NCBI GenBank assembly: GCA_033980235.1
Contig: CM067067.1
Location: 29,186,451 to 29,250,450, forward strand
Source: Diadema setosum
Lineage: Eukaryota > Echinodermata > Echinoidea > Diadematoida > Diadematidae
DNA: 64,000 nt
Reading direction: 5' to 3'
Positions 21,440-33,440 of this stretch are shown one piece after another. Numbering within the stretch: position 1 is the stretch's first letter; every line of letters starts with the position of its first letter. The position numbers and the translations under genes are program-made. The notes beneath the pieces were generated by a model. The model was not told where the DNA came from, did not search any database, and saw only the letters and a program-made list of their open reading frames with translations.

Positions 21440-24400
21440 TGATCTAAACAGGATATCAACTTTCAAGAGATGAACAGAGACTTCTTTGATGCCTTGTCAT
21501 ACATGGGTGACAATAAAAATAAATTGGTAGTTTTGATATGCAAAGGGACAGTGTCTATCCATGACACAGTGCAACCCATGCAGGCATGTATGCATGGTGT
21601 ATGCATGCATAGTACGTATGTACTGAAATGAGTAACTGACCAGTTACACAATATTTCAGTACATTCTTCCTCATAGGAAATCCAGTGCATTGTAAGTGCT
21701 TTGCAATGGAACAGTGGAGTTCCTCATTTACAAACGTAGAATAGAGAATGCCTTGAAGATTTGAACCTCATGCATGCACTGACAAGAACAAAGAAAATAA
21801 ACACAATTACCAATTGTTGACATGACAGCAAGATTAAACCTTGTATTTGTGTAAATCTAATCTGCAACTATCTGAAGAAGAATCATTTTCTTCTTGTTTT
21901 ATTCTTGTCTCACATTCAAACTTTCACACAGAAGTTTCTTCTTTTTTTTTTCCGGAGGCGCACACAGTCAGTTATTAATTATTGCATCACTATATCACAT
22001 GCATTTTTCACCTAAGTTTCGTTACTGTTATTTTCATTTTGCATTGTCCTTGTGTTATTGTGTTTTCTTGTTTTCTTACAATATAAACAGAAGTGAATCA
22101 CAGAGTAAAGCATGAATGGTATGAAGAGGTACTAATTCAAAATTATGGTAATTCAAAACACAAGTACAAACAAATAAGATATTGTATTCATGATTACAGT
22201 ACACATGTACACATGCTCTCCATCATTTAAGAAATTATCATTTCACAACATACACAAAGTTTGTATTTCTTTATACTATATTTCCTATATCTTTATCTTG
22301 TAAATATTCTTTAAAAAAAATCAAATTAATCATGAAATCTCTTTTAAAGGCATTATTTACCAATTGCAAGTTGAAACAAAAACCCACCTCTAGTGCTAGT
22401 TAGTGCGAGTTAGGGATAGAAACAACCAATGTAAAAAATAATCAACATTAAGTATTGCTAAATATGCAAAATGGGAACAATAGTATAATAAATTGTTTCT
22501 ACACTAAAACTGTCAACAGTTATGCTTTAGTAAGAAAAACAGTGATATCTCCTTATATTTTAGGCTTTATTGTGAAAATTTTTATATGGTAGGATGTTTG
22601 TGTACTACTGACCTGATAAATATTCATCAAATGTGATTACTTGAACATTTTTTAAATCACTGCTCCCAATGGTAAACAGTACCTTTAAATTCTGGTAGCT
22701 GAATAGCTTTGGAGTAAACTGACACACTACACTCTGTATGAAACTGAATTGTGGGAAGGTAAAAATAACATTTGAGAGGATCATAACCAACTGATGATGT
22801 TTTCTGATCAATTTTGATATTTGCATTAACTTGACTGTTAACTTGACAGTAACAAGTCATATCTGGTGTGATCTTCCATCGAACTGCACTTTCTTAAAAA
22901 CGGTAGAATCAGATAAACAATTTGCCCCAATCATATCCTTTTATGAAAAGACGTAGCATTTAGATATAGAGGGTATCTGTACATAAAATTTACTTGTAGA
23001 AACATTATGACAGAACTAGAAAAAAAAAACATTATTTGTTTCATTTTGGTTTGCTGTCATTAAAACACTTGGAAATAAACTATATCATACAAATGAATAG
23101 TGAAATTCGAGGACAAGTCATGCCTAAAGAAATGGAAAAAGCAACACCGGCATCTCTCTTGGCTTCTTTGAATACATTGTCTGGATTTTCCATGACTAAG
23201 AATTATATTACCAATAATTTGTAATGGTACTATGATCTTTTGCTATGGTTGCTGGTGCAGCATTACCATGAATTATATTCCATACATTTTGAGAGTGCAT
23301 GGTACAGTAAAGTTTATGCTGTATATAAATGAACATTTTAACTTTAATTCCCTAATTGCTACACCTGCAGACATAACTACATCATTCTTACATTCCTTCA
23401 ATGGAATGTAAAGCTGCGTTTACACCATGTTCCCGGCAACCACGGCAGCCCCGTTTCAGGCCACCATGGACAACACCGGATAGACTTGAAACAACATGGT
23501 GAGACAGGATAGGCAAATGCAACAGGCCACAATAAGCCAGTTCAGAGTTCCACTCTGCGCATGAGCAGAAAAAAGGTCATTCGGACCAACAGGCACGTTG
23601 GTTTTTAAAGTCACTGGGATAAGCGTCTGTGATGTATGATTATGTATAATGATTATTCATGTAATCCTTATAAATGCTGCTTGCCAGCACATCCACCTGA
23701 CAGCAAAAGTGGTATTTGGCAATATCGATAGAAAGAGGTTGTTCTTACATTCAATGTAAGAAAATGAAATGGATGCTTTCCCAAGTGCTAATTGACGGAT
23801 CATTCTGGCCATCTGGTCTATGCGAGTTCATTCTTTGTTTAAGCAGGATTGATGAATACCATAAATCGTTGCGTAAAGCTTATGCATTATGTCGCTCTGA
23901 AAACGAGTGAAGAGCCCCTTAACCGACTGAGAAAAAAGAAAGGTCATTCGGACCAATGTGCCCATGAGCTAACTCCGAACTGGCTTATTGCTGTGGATGC
24001 CATGTCAGATTTTTTAACTATCAAAAAATTTGCCACAGCAGTCCAGGTGCTATTGAAGAATCGTGTATGCAGTGATAACATGCAGTGAACGGAACAAAAT
24101 ATGCACAAACTTTGCCGTCAGTAACAAAACTTGGAAGCTGTCCGTAGAGGGATGCAACTGAAAAAATTGATAGTCTAGCCTGACCAGACACCGTGAAAAC
24201 AGCGTCTGATAGCTACAGTGTATGTTCATCAGGGCGAGGACTGGAACGAACAAAACTAGAATGTAAAGGGGGGAGGAAAACATTGAGAATGTCGTGCATC
24301 TACCCACAGCACACTACAGTACGTTTCAGGCAAATTGGGCTGCTATAGCCGACTGACATACGATGTATGTTCTATGAAAATGCCAAGCAAGAAATGCAAT

Positions 24401-24501
24401 GTTCAGACAAGCCTCTTTACCAACCCTTTTGAGATGAAGATTATACCTTTATGTACTGTATTTGTAATATGACACGTCTGTATTCTTCTTGACTCTAACT
24501 A
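21440..24501. other. Spacer, no supported gene
   Basis: AT-rich sequence. On the minus strand, 22895-22657 stays open for about 79 codons without a Met until well inside and reads in a protein-like way, but I recognise no family and see no convincing acceptor. GGTCATTCGGACCAA occurs twice, near 23574 and 23941, hinting at a decayed repeat between about 23410 and 24000. Nothing else is supported. Confidence 0.4.
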
Positions 24502-25075
24502 TTAGAGGAAACCCAGACCAAAACATAGATCATGGATTGAATGAAAGCAGCAATATTACACGTAGTTGATCTCATCAGTGAAAGTTTAAGGAAAATTGGA
24601 CATTCCGTTCAAAAGTTATGAATTTTTAAAGTTTTGCATTGTCATCAATGGACAAGGAGACTACTATAGTTCATGACATCATTGTGGACAATGATATACA
24701 GAAAACATAAAGAAAATTCAACATATTTTCACTTTTTCAGCATTATAAAAGAGCACTTGACTTACCTCTTTCAGAAAGCAGAGGGAATAATATTACCCTT
24801 ACCATATGTCAGTGGCTCGTCGATGGAGTAAGTACTTTCCATGAAAATGAAATTTTGTGGAATTCTCCCTTTAGATTTTCTTTATACTGTTGTCCACAAT
24901 AATGTCATGAACTGTAGTAGTCTCCTTATCCAGCAAATTACTGCACTGAAAATTCAAAATTCATAGTTCTTCTTTAATTGACTGTCCAGTTTTAATCAAA
25001 CTTACAGCTGATATGATCTACTAATATTGCTTCTTTCACTCAATCCAAATTCATTTTGGGTTTGGGTTTCCTTTA
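24502..25075. mobile_element. Foldback MITE, family B copy 2 (diverged)
   Basis: Outer ends AGGAAACCCAGACC and GGTTTGGGTTTCCTT are inverted. The arms share CAGTGAAAGTTTAAGGAAAA, GTTATGAATTTTTAAAG and GGAGACTACTA with the copy at 4005-4570, but arm identity is lower and the TTAA ends are eroded. An older insertion is inferred. Confidence 0.7.
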
Positions 25076-26743
25076 ATGTCACTAATTAATATTTTTACTT
25101 TGATGTAAGTCAAGTACTTGTATACACAGCATTCACAGGGCTGCCAACATTCACACATGATCACAATCAGGGAGATTTCACAGACCCAATAAGGGAGATA
25201 ATTAATCTATGACATGCATCTGTAAGCTAAAATAATAGCTGCAATCAGGTAGGATTTTGTACTCTGTTGACATGACATGAAGAGAAATTTCAGATTCTAA
25301 GAAGTTTCTTGCAAAGTCAGGAAGACTTTGCAGCTCTGCATTCACACCACTCTCAGGTACTCTCATGTTCCTTTGGTAGCTTCTAAATGCAGACTTGAAA
25401 CCTTTGTGTTTAGTTCCAGTTTCAAACATCAATTTGGCTTGACAGGATCATTTATCTTGGTCGGTTTAATGGCTTTAATATCACGTTGCTAAAGTACAGT
25501 ATTATTCAGACACTTTTGTGACACTGGGAGCATTAACCCAGTCCAGTGTTCAGATCACCAAGAAATGCATTGGGAAGTGGCTTGCACTGTTATACAAGTC
25601 GTACACTGTACATAACAGGAAGATTCAAGAGTTTCCTTGTAAGATTAAGAACATAAAATGGAGTTCTTGCACTCATCTGTGATCTTATCATATACTGTAG
25701 GTATTCAGCATGCAAAGTTGTCATCCTACAAGCTGCAGAAGACAGCACAGCAATAACAAAAAAAAAAAATTAATAAAAAGCATAGATATATTTATCAACT
25801 GTAAATTGTGTGTACACATGTATGTACAGTACATGTACTGAAGCCTAAAGGTACACAAAAATTCACATACAAAAAAAATTAAAGGCAAAATCATATCTTG
25901 TATAAAAAAAATGAAAAACTGCTCAAAGTTAGCATGCTATAATGTACACATTGTAAATCAAAGTTTTATTCTTAGGAGTTCAATCATATCTTCTTTTCAG
26001 ACAAATCTTCCTATTTTGGATGAAAAAAGAAGAAGAAATGACACTAAATATCACACAAACATAGCAATTGGCAGCTCTGAGCATGTCCACGGTCCTGATA
26101 CTCAGCATAAATTTGGTACTTCCACTTGTTCATTCTGATGTAATTGAGTACAAGTGTCTAATAGATACACTGTACACACTCTTGCATGATGGTATTTACT
26201 TTTGTGTATATCATATTGGAGATTACCATGGGGGTACCAATCTTGTGGTCCTTCTTGGGAAATTTTCTCATGTTAGGTTACATTTTTTTTTCTTTTTTTT
26301 TTTTTAGGTGAGAGCATCATACAACAAAAATACAGCATACATCCACTGATGTCTTATCAAATTTTTCATACAAAGTTCTCTAAATGGCAAAATACTGCAA
26401 ATGAATGTTTTCTGATAAGAATCATTAGAGTCTTGCCAATAATTATTATGCTGCTAGTAATTCTCACCAAAAAGTCTTGGTCAACACTGTAGCTCTGAAT
26501 CAACAACATTCATGCCTTAACTTTGTCAACATGCATTGCAGGTTATAGGTCCCTACAAAATATTGTAATTTCCACCATGCATGTGTATTTGTATAGTCAC
26601 TCATCACAAACAAAATGGCATGAGAACCCATGTTTCTGATCATGATAATCCTCCTGTACACAGCAAAGTTAAACTACATTATTTTCATTCACTATGCTTG
26701 ATATTATATTGCCATATATCTCTAGATAGCCTGCAAAAAGTGC
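25076..26743. other. Spacer with a possible transposon-derived open stretch
   Basis: From 25131 the + strand reads GGCTGCCAACATTCACACAT and, on the minus strand, 25432-25240 stays open and protein-like (KHKGFKSAFRSYQRNMRVPE). I suspect an old DNA-transposon fragment but cannot name the family. The rest holds only A/T runs and a T-run at 26281-26306. Confidence 0.3.
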
Positions 26744-27173
26744 ATGGGTGTATGCAAGGGGGGGGGGGGGGGGTCGGGAGGGTCGTACGACCCCCCCCCC
26801 CCCCCCAAATTTTCAAAAGGTCCACTTTTTGTAAAAGACATGTTTGTTTTTTGAGGGCTTTTTACTCTATATAGGCCTACAACAGGAAAAAAAAAAGGTG
26901 ACCAGGTGGTGTAAATTTCGTAACTTAGTTTTAATATGGCATAATTTACCTTGTTTCTAAGCCCCACTGCCATGCCGAAAAAGTCACTTTTGTATGCACC
27001 AAATGGCCCCATTTTAAGATACAAAATTCAAAAACTCCCTACCGTGGGAGGGGGGACACCCCCCTCCCACACCCTCCCCCCCGCTCGGTCGCTCCGCTCC
27101 CTCGCAAAGGTAATAAAGGTCCAAAAATTTTGATTACGACCCCCCCCCCAGAAAAAATCCTGGATACACCCCT
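26744..27173. mobile_element. MITE with GGGTGTATCCAGG-type ends and G/C tracts
   Basis: The right end, read inverted, is CAGGGGTGTATCCAGGATTT; the left end GCATGGGTGTATGCAAGGGG is an imperfect match. Long G and C runs at 26758-26774 and 26790-26807 flank the palindrome GGGTCGTACGACCC. The interior carries the CGCTCGGTCGCTCCGCTCCC motif common in non-autonomous DNA transposons of marine animals. Confidence 0.55.
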
Positions 27174-27737
27174 GAAGTGTAGACTATTTGAAAAGTCTTG
27201 TTTTTAAAAAGATAAATAATTTCAAATAATAGATACTGGCAGAGCAGAGCAGCAACAACAATGAAGGGATTATCAGATTAAGCTGAAATTGAGCATACTC
27301 TATTAACACATTCTGTCCATGATTAACACCAACTTTGAAAGCAGTGGCATTATGCTTTCAAAAGTTATCAGAGTTGAAAAGTGGAGAGTGTATATACTGT
27401 AGTTAAGGATTTTTCAAGAAATAAAAAGGTGCCTCTAAGTCATACCCGATCACACTACTCAAAGAAAAAAAAAATGGTTGTGGAAAAACTGCTGAAAACC
27501 CACTTTCCAATTCAGGAGATGATCCCAAACTCAAGAATATAAAAAGGTAAAAGGATAGCTCTTTCAGAAAATGTGAAAAAGTCAAAATTAACCTGGTCAA
27601 CTTGTTTCTCCTTTTCAAGTCCCTAATGCGACTTTTTGTTGGTTTTGTGATGCACGGTCACCCTGTAAATTTACATGTATAACTATACAAATATACTGAT
27701 ATTGAGTGATAACACTGTTCTGTCAAAGTGTCGACAC

Positions 27738-27759
27738 ACTTTGTAGACGTCTACAAAGT
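27738..27759. repeat. 22-bp perfect palindrome around AGACGTCT
   Basis: The core TTTGTAGACGTCTACAAA extends by two further complementary bases each side. It is preceded directly by GTGTCGACAC, another palindrome, and followed by ATCTACGATCTACGATCTAG. Its function is unknown; it may be the end of an unrecognised mobile element. Confidence 0.7.
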
Positions 27760-27998
27760 CTAAAATCTAGCTTGGATAGGGATCTACGATCTACGATCTA
27801 GGGTCTAGACTTTAATAGGGATTGGCAGACAGTGCCACTACTTTCACAAGGATCACATTATATGAAACTCTTGGAAAACATTGTAAATTTGCATTCTCCT
27901 TCACATGTACACACAGGTTACCTTCAATCTTTACCTTTGTAAATTTTGGTTCAACTGGGAAGAATAAATTTCTGCTCACGTAAATTTATACTTAACGT

Positions 27999-28551
27999 TA
28001 GGCCTAATATAACTATACACAGCCCAGTCGCTGTACATGGTACGTCGCGACAGGGCTGTACGCGCGCGACCACCAACCACTAGTCTAGGAGAGCGACGTA
28101 ATCGTATTACGATAGCTTTGAATTTTGATACTTAACATCATTTTTGTCACCTCAAACTCAACGAGTATACTTTTCAATATTTACTCTACATCTGATGCTA
28201 TCGGTATTCAAATGTACGCAATGAAACTTACCGAAATTGATCATCATATCCAGCATGTCCACACGGTACACAATCTTTCACACCAGGCCTAACTATACAC
28301 AGCCCAGTCGCTGTACATGGTAATGTACGTCGCGACGTACCATACAGCGACTGGGCTGTGTATAGTTAGGCCTGGAGTAAATATTGAAAAGTATACTCGT
28401 TGAGTTTGAGGTGACAGATATGATGTTAAGTATCAAAATTCAAAGCTATTGTAATACGATTACGTCGCTCTCCTAGTGGTTGGTGGTCGCGCACGTACAG
28501 CCCTGTCGCGACGTACCATGTACAGCGACTGGGCTGTGTATAGTTAGGCCT
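27999..28551. mobile_element. Nested giant palindrome (double foldback element)
   Basis: The outer arms, about 27999-28184 and 28376-28551, are near-perfect inverted copies. Between them a smaller palindrome (28283-28374) is built from the same terminal segment, so TATACACAGCCCAGTCGCTG and its inverse occur four times. About 100 bases (28185-28282) are unique. The arms contain CGTCGCGACGTAC-type words and no coding frame. It is best read as a foldback transposon that gained a second pair of its own ends. Confidence 0.8.
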
Positions 28552-29711
28552 AATAGTAATATAGAGTAACTGCGTCAGTAAGCGGCCGTGCAGCCGTTCG
28601 CGGCAGGTACAACATATATGGTAATATACAGCTAAACACAGCATTGCACTGTCACATGCACACTACACATACACTAACATACTAGCAATCAACAAAAACC
28701 AACCGATAAAATGGGCACGATCTCTGACGAAAGTGAAATTTTCTCACCTAAATGACAACATATCGCATCCAAAATGAAATTTTCGGTACTTCTTAACATA
28801 ACAGTTAAGAAACAATGGTCCAAGAAACTGGATTTTTTGTCGTTTTCTCGATGTTCAGGGATTTTGAAAACATATCCTCACGTAAAACAGAACTTTCGCG
28901 AGCCGATGTGGGCCGCCATTTTTTTCGGAAAATGGATGTTACCATCGAAAAAAAGTGAGAAAAACACGAGCAAGACATTACAACACCGCCAGAATTGCGA
29001 TCTTGTTTGCGGCCAATGCATGTGCGCACGCTATTTTCACGTGCTTTCGCAATGGGAATTGGCGCTTACGCAATGTTCGCGAGACATGTGAAGGCGTTCA
29101 GCCAAAGATCGCGGAGCACGCGCGTATTGCATAGGGATTGTACATCGTGCCGCAAGCAGAAATACTACGTCGCATATCGCCCTTATCGGCGAAAATTGTG
29201 CCGGGTTTTGCCCTGGTAAATCATGAAAACTGCGTTGGTCAACGGTAAATTTCTTTCATGAAAACAATTGCGTTAATGAATAATCTTCTCTATGATATAT
29301 GAAATGGTTGAAAATAATTTGCCTGATTTGTTTACACGTTGGAAAAACCCTCAACAATGCTTAAACTGCCGCAAACGGGATATTTTACTCTAGACACTAA
29401 TCCATCCAAGCTTTAAAGCTCGATTTCAGCTTAATATAATGCTTTGACATTCCTGTAACCAAACCTAGCTTTGTACGTAGATATAGAATTAGGAATAAAG
29501 TACATTAACTTTTACTAGATCTCTTGCTATAAATGAATTTTGTCAGCTAAGTGCAGGATGGATGTAGTGTAGCTGCAGCATGCATGCAGCGGGTCATATG
29601 GCGGACAATTAACTAACACCAAATAAAGGGCAATGGGACTGAAGGACCAGATGATCCACCTCTGTCTCGCTCCCACTGAATGGAGTGATATGGTGTTTAT
29701 TCTGACGTTAC

Positions 29712-29793
29712 CTGCACTGTATTCCTCTCTGGCCTGTTGTACAGCAGCCTCAGGAAATTCTGCTTGGTTAATATGACCTTCACCAACGCTCAT
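29712..29793 (-). CDS. Possible orphan coding exon, unknown protein
   Basis: A candidate first coding exon with good boundaries: CATATCAG|AAAATG upstream and GTGCAG|GTAACG downstream. It encodes MSVGEGHINQAEFPEAAVQQ then AREEYSA, with no low complexity. I recognise no family; QAEFxEAA is faintly like the start of acyl-CoA-binding proteins, which is not enough for a call. No partner exon was found on the minus strand down to the LINE, so this may be chance. Confidence 0.3.
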
Positions 29794-30031
29794 ATTTTCT
29801 GATATGTTAGGGAAATACTTTAAAATAGGTAATCATGCTGTATTCTGCAGCCTTAATCAGTCTGTAGCCGGTACTCTTCGCATTGACGATCTGCGTTACT
29901 GTACTGCTGCACAGTTTTCCTCATGTATTGTTTATCGATCCGATGTTGTATTATCATTGTATGCAAGAGAAGGCACCTCATCCAGTGCAGTCGCGGCATT
30001 AGAGAGGGCGTGCCGTGTTGTGCGTTCCTAC

Positions 30032-30175
30032 AAATTGACACAAACTAATGCAAACTGATGCAAACTGACGCAAACGAGAATGCAAACTCAATGCAAACTC
30101 AATGCAAACTCAATGCAAACTACTGATTAATGCAAACTAAGGCAAATTACTAATTAATGCAAACTAATACAAACC
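30032..30175 (+). repeat. ATGCAAACT tandem array, part 1
   Basis: About twelve copies of a 10-11 base unit centred on ATGCAAACT, with CAATGCAAACT repeated three times exactly. The unit resembles the POU-factor octamer (ATGCAAAT). The array ends at the palindrome ACCGCTAGCGGT (30173-30184). Confidence 0.75.
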
Positions 30176-31255
30176 GCTAGCGGTGAAAATTAGGGTTAAT
30201 TACAGCACCTGGACCTGGCTCTTCCCAGGCCACTCTAGCCCTCTCGAAACAGATATTGATCAAGTAAATCCATCCTCTATCGAAGAATGACTAAAGTCAC
30301 GTTTACTTCAGTAGGACCTACATCAAGCATCTCACCTCAACAGTCAACAATAACTCGGGAAAAAAACCCATTGTATTGAAAAATCATCAAATTCATATTC
30401 TTTTTGACCAAACCAAGGAGGTTTTTGGACTCTTCCAACTGGCTGTAATTATTCAAACAGTTGTCAGATTTCTATTGATGTACAAAAGAATTCCACAGGT
30501 GTACTTGTGCCTTTGATGATCGATGTTCCATAAGCCGCCGTCTTGCTGAGCAATCTGAAGATTCATTTTTAACGTTATCATGTTGACCATATTTTGCTTA
30601 TTTGTTTATTAAATGAAATGAAATTTCACTTAATAATAAAGCATGTAAAACAAAAGTCAATTCCGTTCAGAAATATGCGCATAAGTGTAAATCAGAGCTG
30701 TATTATGTGAAAATGTTTAAAACTGTACCATCCTGGAAAGCTGGTTTTATCACTTTTCGACTTAATTTCCCCAAATGAAACTAATATGTAATAATCTTCA
30801 AATATAATTATTTATTGATAGATACATCAGATTAGTGCCTGTATATGCCCAATCGAGTAATTTTCATCTTCATTTCAGCATTTTTTCCTCAATTTCTGTT
30901 CGCGCATCCTCGTGTCTGTACCACCTATCCCTTTTATAAGAAGGGATAGCGAAAAGTAATTACCATCACAAAGAGATATCTTCCTTTGAAAGTGGCTGGT
31001 GATTATGCAATGAGACACGAGTCAATTGTCTTCGTATCGGCACGGCAGATCCTGTTTGGCACATGCTTCAAATATTTTTGAGCGGCGGCTTCGAACGTAG
31101 ATCAAAGTGAATAACTCTGTTGTATACTCCATCTCTTCAACCTCCTTGCCCATACACAGCTCCCCTGCTCCAAGATACAACGCTATCCTAGGGTCTTTAC
31201 TATGTGAAAACCAAGTAATATCGATTACAAATATCGGAAAATGACACCCCGAAAT
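30176..31255. other. About 1.1-kb segment between two parts of the ATGCAAACT array
   Basis: ACTAATTAATGCAAACT occurs just before it (near 30149) and resumes just after it (31256), as though this segment had inserted into the array. No clear terminal inverted repeats or coding frames are seen inside; AATGAAATGAAATTTCACTT near 30615 is a minor local repeat. Confidence 0.35.
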
Positions 31256-31286
31256 ACTAATTAATGCAAACTCAACGCAAACTGCA
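31256..31286 (+). repeat. ATGCAAACT tandem array, part 2
   Basis: ACTAATTAATGCAAACT, then CAACGCAAACTGC, resumes the unit of the array at 30032-30175. Confidence 0.6.
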
Positions 31287-32039
31287 AGAAATGTAGTGTA
31301 ATTCCATTACAATACCGCTTGCTTGCGAGTTCACCTGTGTATATTTTTATGCATGCCTTCTTCTTTTGTTCTGCTTCCTTGAGCCCTAACTCATGCATTC
31401 TTATGGTGCTGACTCTGCCATGTCATCATCCTTTTTCATTGCAATTTGTTCTAAATTTTGAAAATATTCTTATTCTTCATCCCAATTACCACATATTCTG
31501 AAACTCTGTCCTCAGTATAATTTATAGCTGTTCAAATGTAAAAATCTGAAAATTATCCGGAGGTTTCCCTTAACGGGTACTATTGAAGAGTCTAATTGCA
31601 AATGGAATGAAAAAATTCGGATATCGGTTTGTTTTGCATTTTGCAGACTGCTGTCGTTTGCCAGATCTCAACCAACAGAAACATTGATGAAGGGGGTGTT
31701 GGGGGTCCCTCAAGATATTCACTACTTTCCTAAGAATTTTTCCTTTAATTTCTAGGAATCAAATTCCTATAGAAATTGAACATTTTTTTCCCATTGCGAT
31801 GAGAATAAAAGTGGTGATGAATTTCATTACCTTTTCATTGCAGCCTCCTAGTGAACATCGAAAGAAATACTGAATAAGATATCACAGGAAATACCCAAAA
31901 AGAAGGTGGATCAATAATAAATATTGTGAAATGAGGACAGTCATTTCCAGTTAAACCAAGTTTTGTAGTCATATAAATAAATGACACATGTTTAGATGAC
32001 TATAGTATTTTGTCCTTTTCTTAGTTACTGCATAAGCCT

Positions 32040-32335
32040 TTTTCCAGGCCGTGACTTCTTTTCACTCTTCCCCTCTTTCTCTTCATTTCTCCTCCTCTCA
32101 CTCTCATCTCCATTTTCCTTCATTCTTTGTTCACTTGCCATTATGCATATATTTCCGAACGTCGAGCTCTGTTTTTTTTTTCCCCGTTGTTTTTCTGTAC
32201 TATTTTGTGACTCGTATTTCTTTCATTCTATAGATTTGTACAGCTGGGTCCTTCTCACTACCCCCTCCCTTATATTTCTCCCCCTGCCATATTTTCCTTC
32301 TACTTTTTTTTTTTTTGGGGGGGGAACCCTGTATC
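32040..32335 (+). repeat. Pyrimidine-rich tract ending in T and G runs
   Basis: The + strand is almost all C and T for about 290 bases. A 159-codon open frame across it reads as Phe/Ser/Leu-rich only because of this composition and is not called as a gene. Confidence 0.6.
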
Positions 32336-32999
32336 GTGTATTAATAGATCTGTATTTATTACATTTCTGTACATTTTCTTTGTTCTTTTTATCAATCGTA
32401 CTTCACTCTCGTTTACTTTATCATAGTTATTTTATATATTTTCAAAGTTACTTGCAAGTCTGTTTGCATTATTGAATTGATCACGTGAAATATGACTTTA
32501 ATAACATTGGACTCCGATACCCAGAATATGGGTTGTTGAGTGAAGTATAATTTTAACTTTCTACTAATCACAGCACTGCAAACACGTACAAGGAAGGTGT
32601 CGATCGATTAACAGGTTCTGAAATACAAACTCCTGAGCGCAGTTGGTCGTAAAATATGTTTCCCACAAATTACTGACAATTACTGTACAGAAACAATCAA
32701 AATCACATAAGCTATATTAATAGTTGCCTTTGCATGTTAGTAATTCCATCAATGTTTGTTCTCAACAGGTAAAACTAAACAAATTTATATGCACCTTATT
32801 TGACACATCGACAGTCTATATTTTATTTAAGAGACAATAATAAGAGGAATAAAATATCACAACAATGTTATGTTTGAAATGTTAAATCCTTCTGTTCGAT
32901 ATTCGCTCCCCTCTTGTTTAAGGTAGTAATATTACTTTGATGTCGAATATTATTTAACGATTTGGCTATAAAATGGTATCATTTAAATAACCTTCTTGT

Positions 33000-33440
33000 A
33001 TTAATTCTTACATTGAACCCGAGCGAGCGGAGCGTGGGAGGGAGGGGGAGGGTGTGGGAGGGGGGATGTACCCCCTCCCACGGTGAGAACTTTTTGCATT
33101 TTGATGTTGTAGATGGTGCAATCTGATGCATCTTTTTGCACGTTTTATCGACTTGAAAAAGTCCCACTTGTTTAAGGAAGAATAATATTTTGATGTAGCT
33201 TGTTGTTGAAGAATTTGCCTAAAATGGTATCATTCAAATAAATTTCTTGTATTAATTCTTACATTGAATATCTGTCTTACCTTTTTTTTACCGTAAACTT
33301 TTCTTATATTCCATCCAAAGTATGCACGGGGATCGTTGACTTGAATTTTAAAAAGATGCAAAAGCTTTCTTGTATGTATTGGGGAGGGGAGGGGCCGTTA
33401 TACCCCTTCCCACCTATACCCCCCCCCCCCCCCCCCCCCC
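33000..33440. mobile_element. G-rich repeat fragments with GAGCGAGCGGAGCGTGGGAG
   Basis: Two related pieces share TAAAATGGTATCATT(T/C)AAATAA and CTTGTATTAATTCTTACATTGAA (near 32967-33016 and 33222-33266). G-rich blocks at 33030-33080 and 33385-33440 match the interior of the element at 26744. The boundaries are unclear. Confidence 0.4.

Noticed and set aside
25202..25432. Minus-strand exon candidate
   Set aside because: Protein-like but no firm acceptor or donor and probably part of an old DNA transposon; not called as a gene.
30032..30175. CRISPR-like array
   Set aside because: The ATGCAAACT units are contiguous without spacers and the DNA is metazoan.
31996..32475. 159-codon Phe/Ser/Leu-rich open frame
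   Set aside because: The + strand is a pyrimidine tract, which avoids stop codons by composition; it looks like a membrane protein only for that reason.
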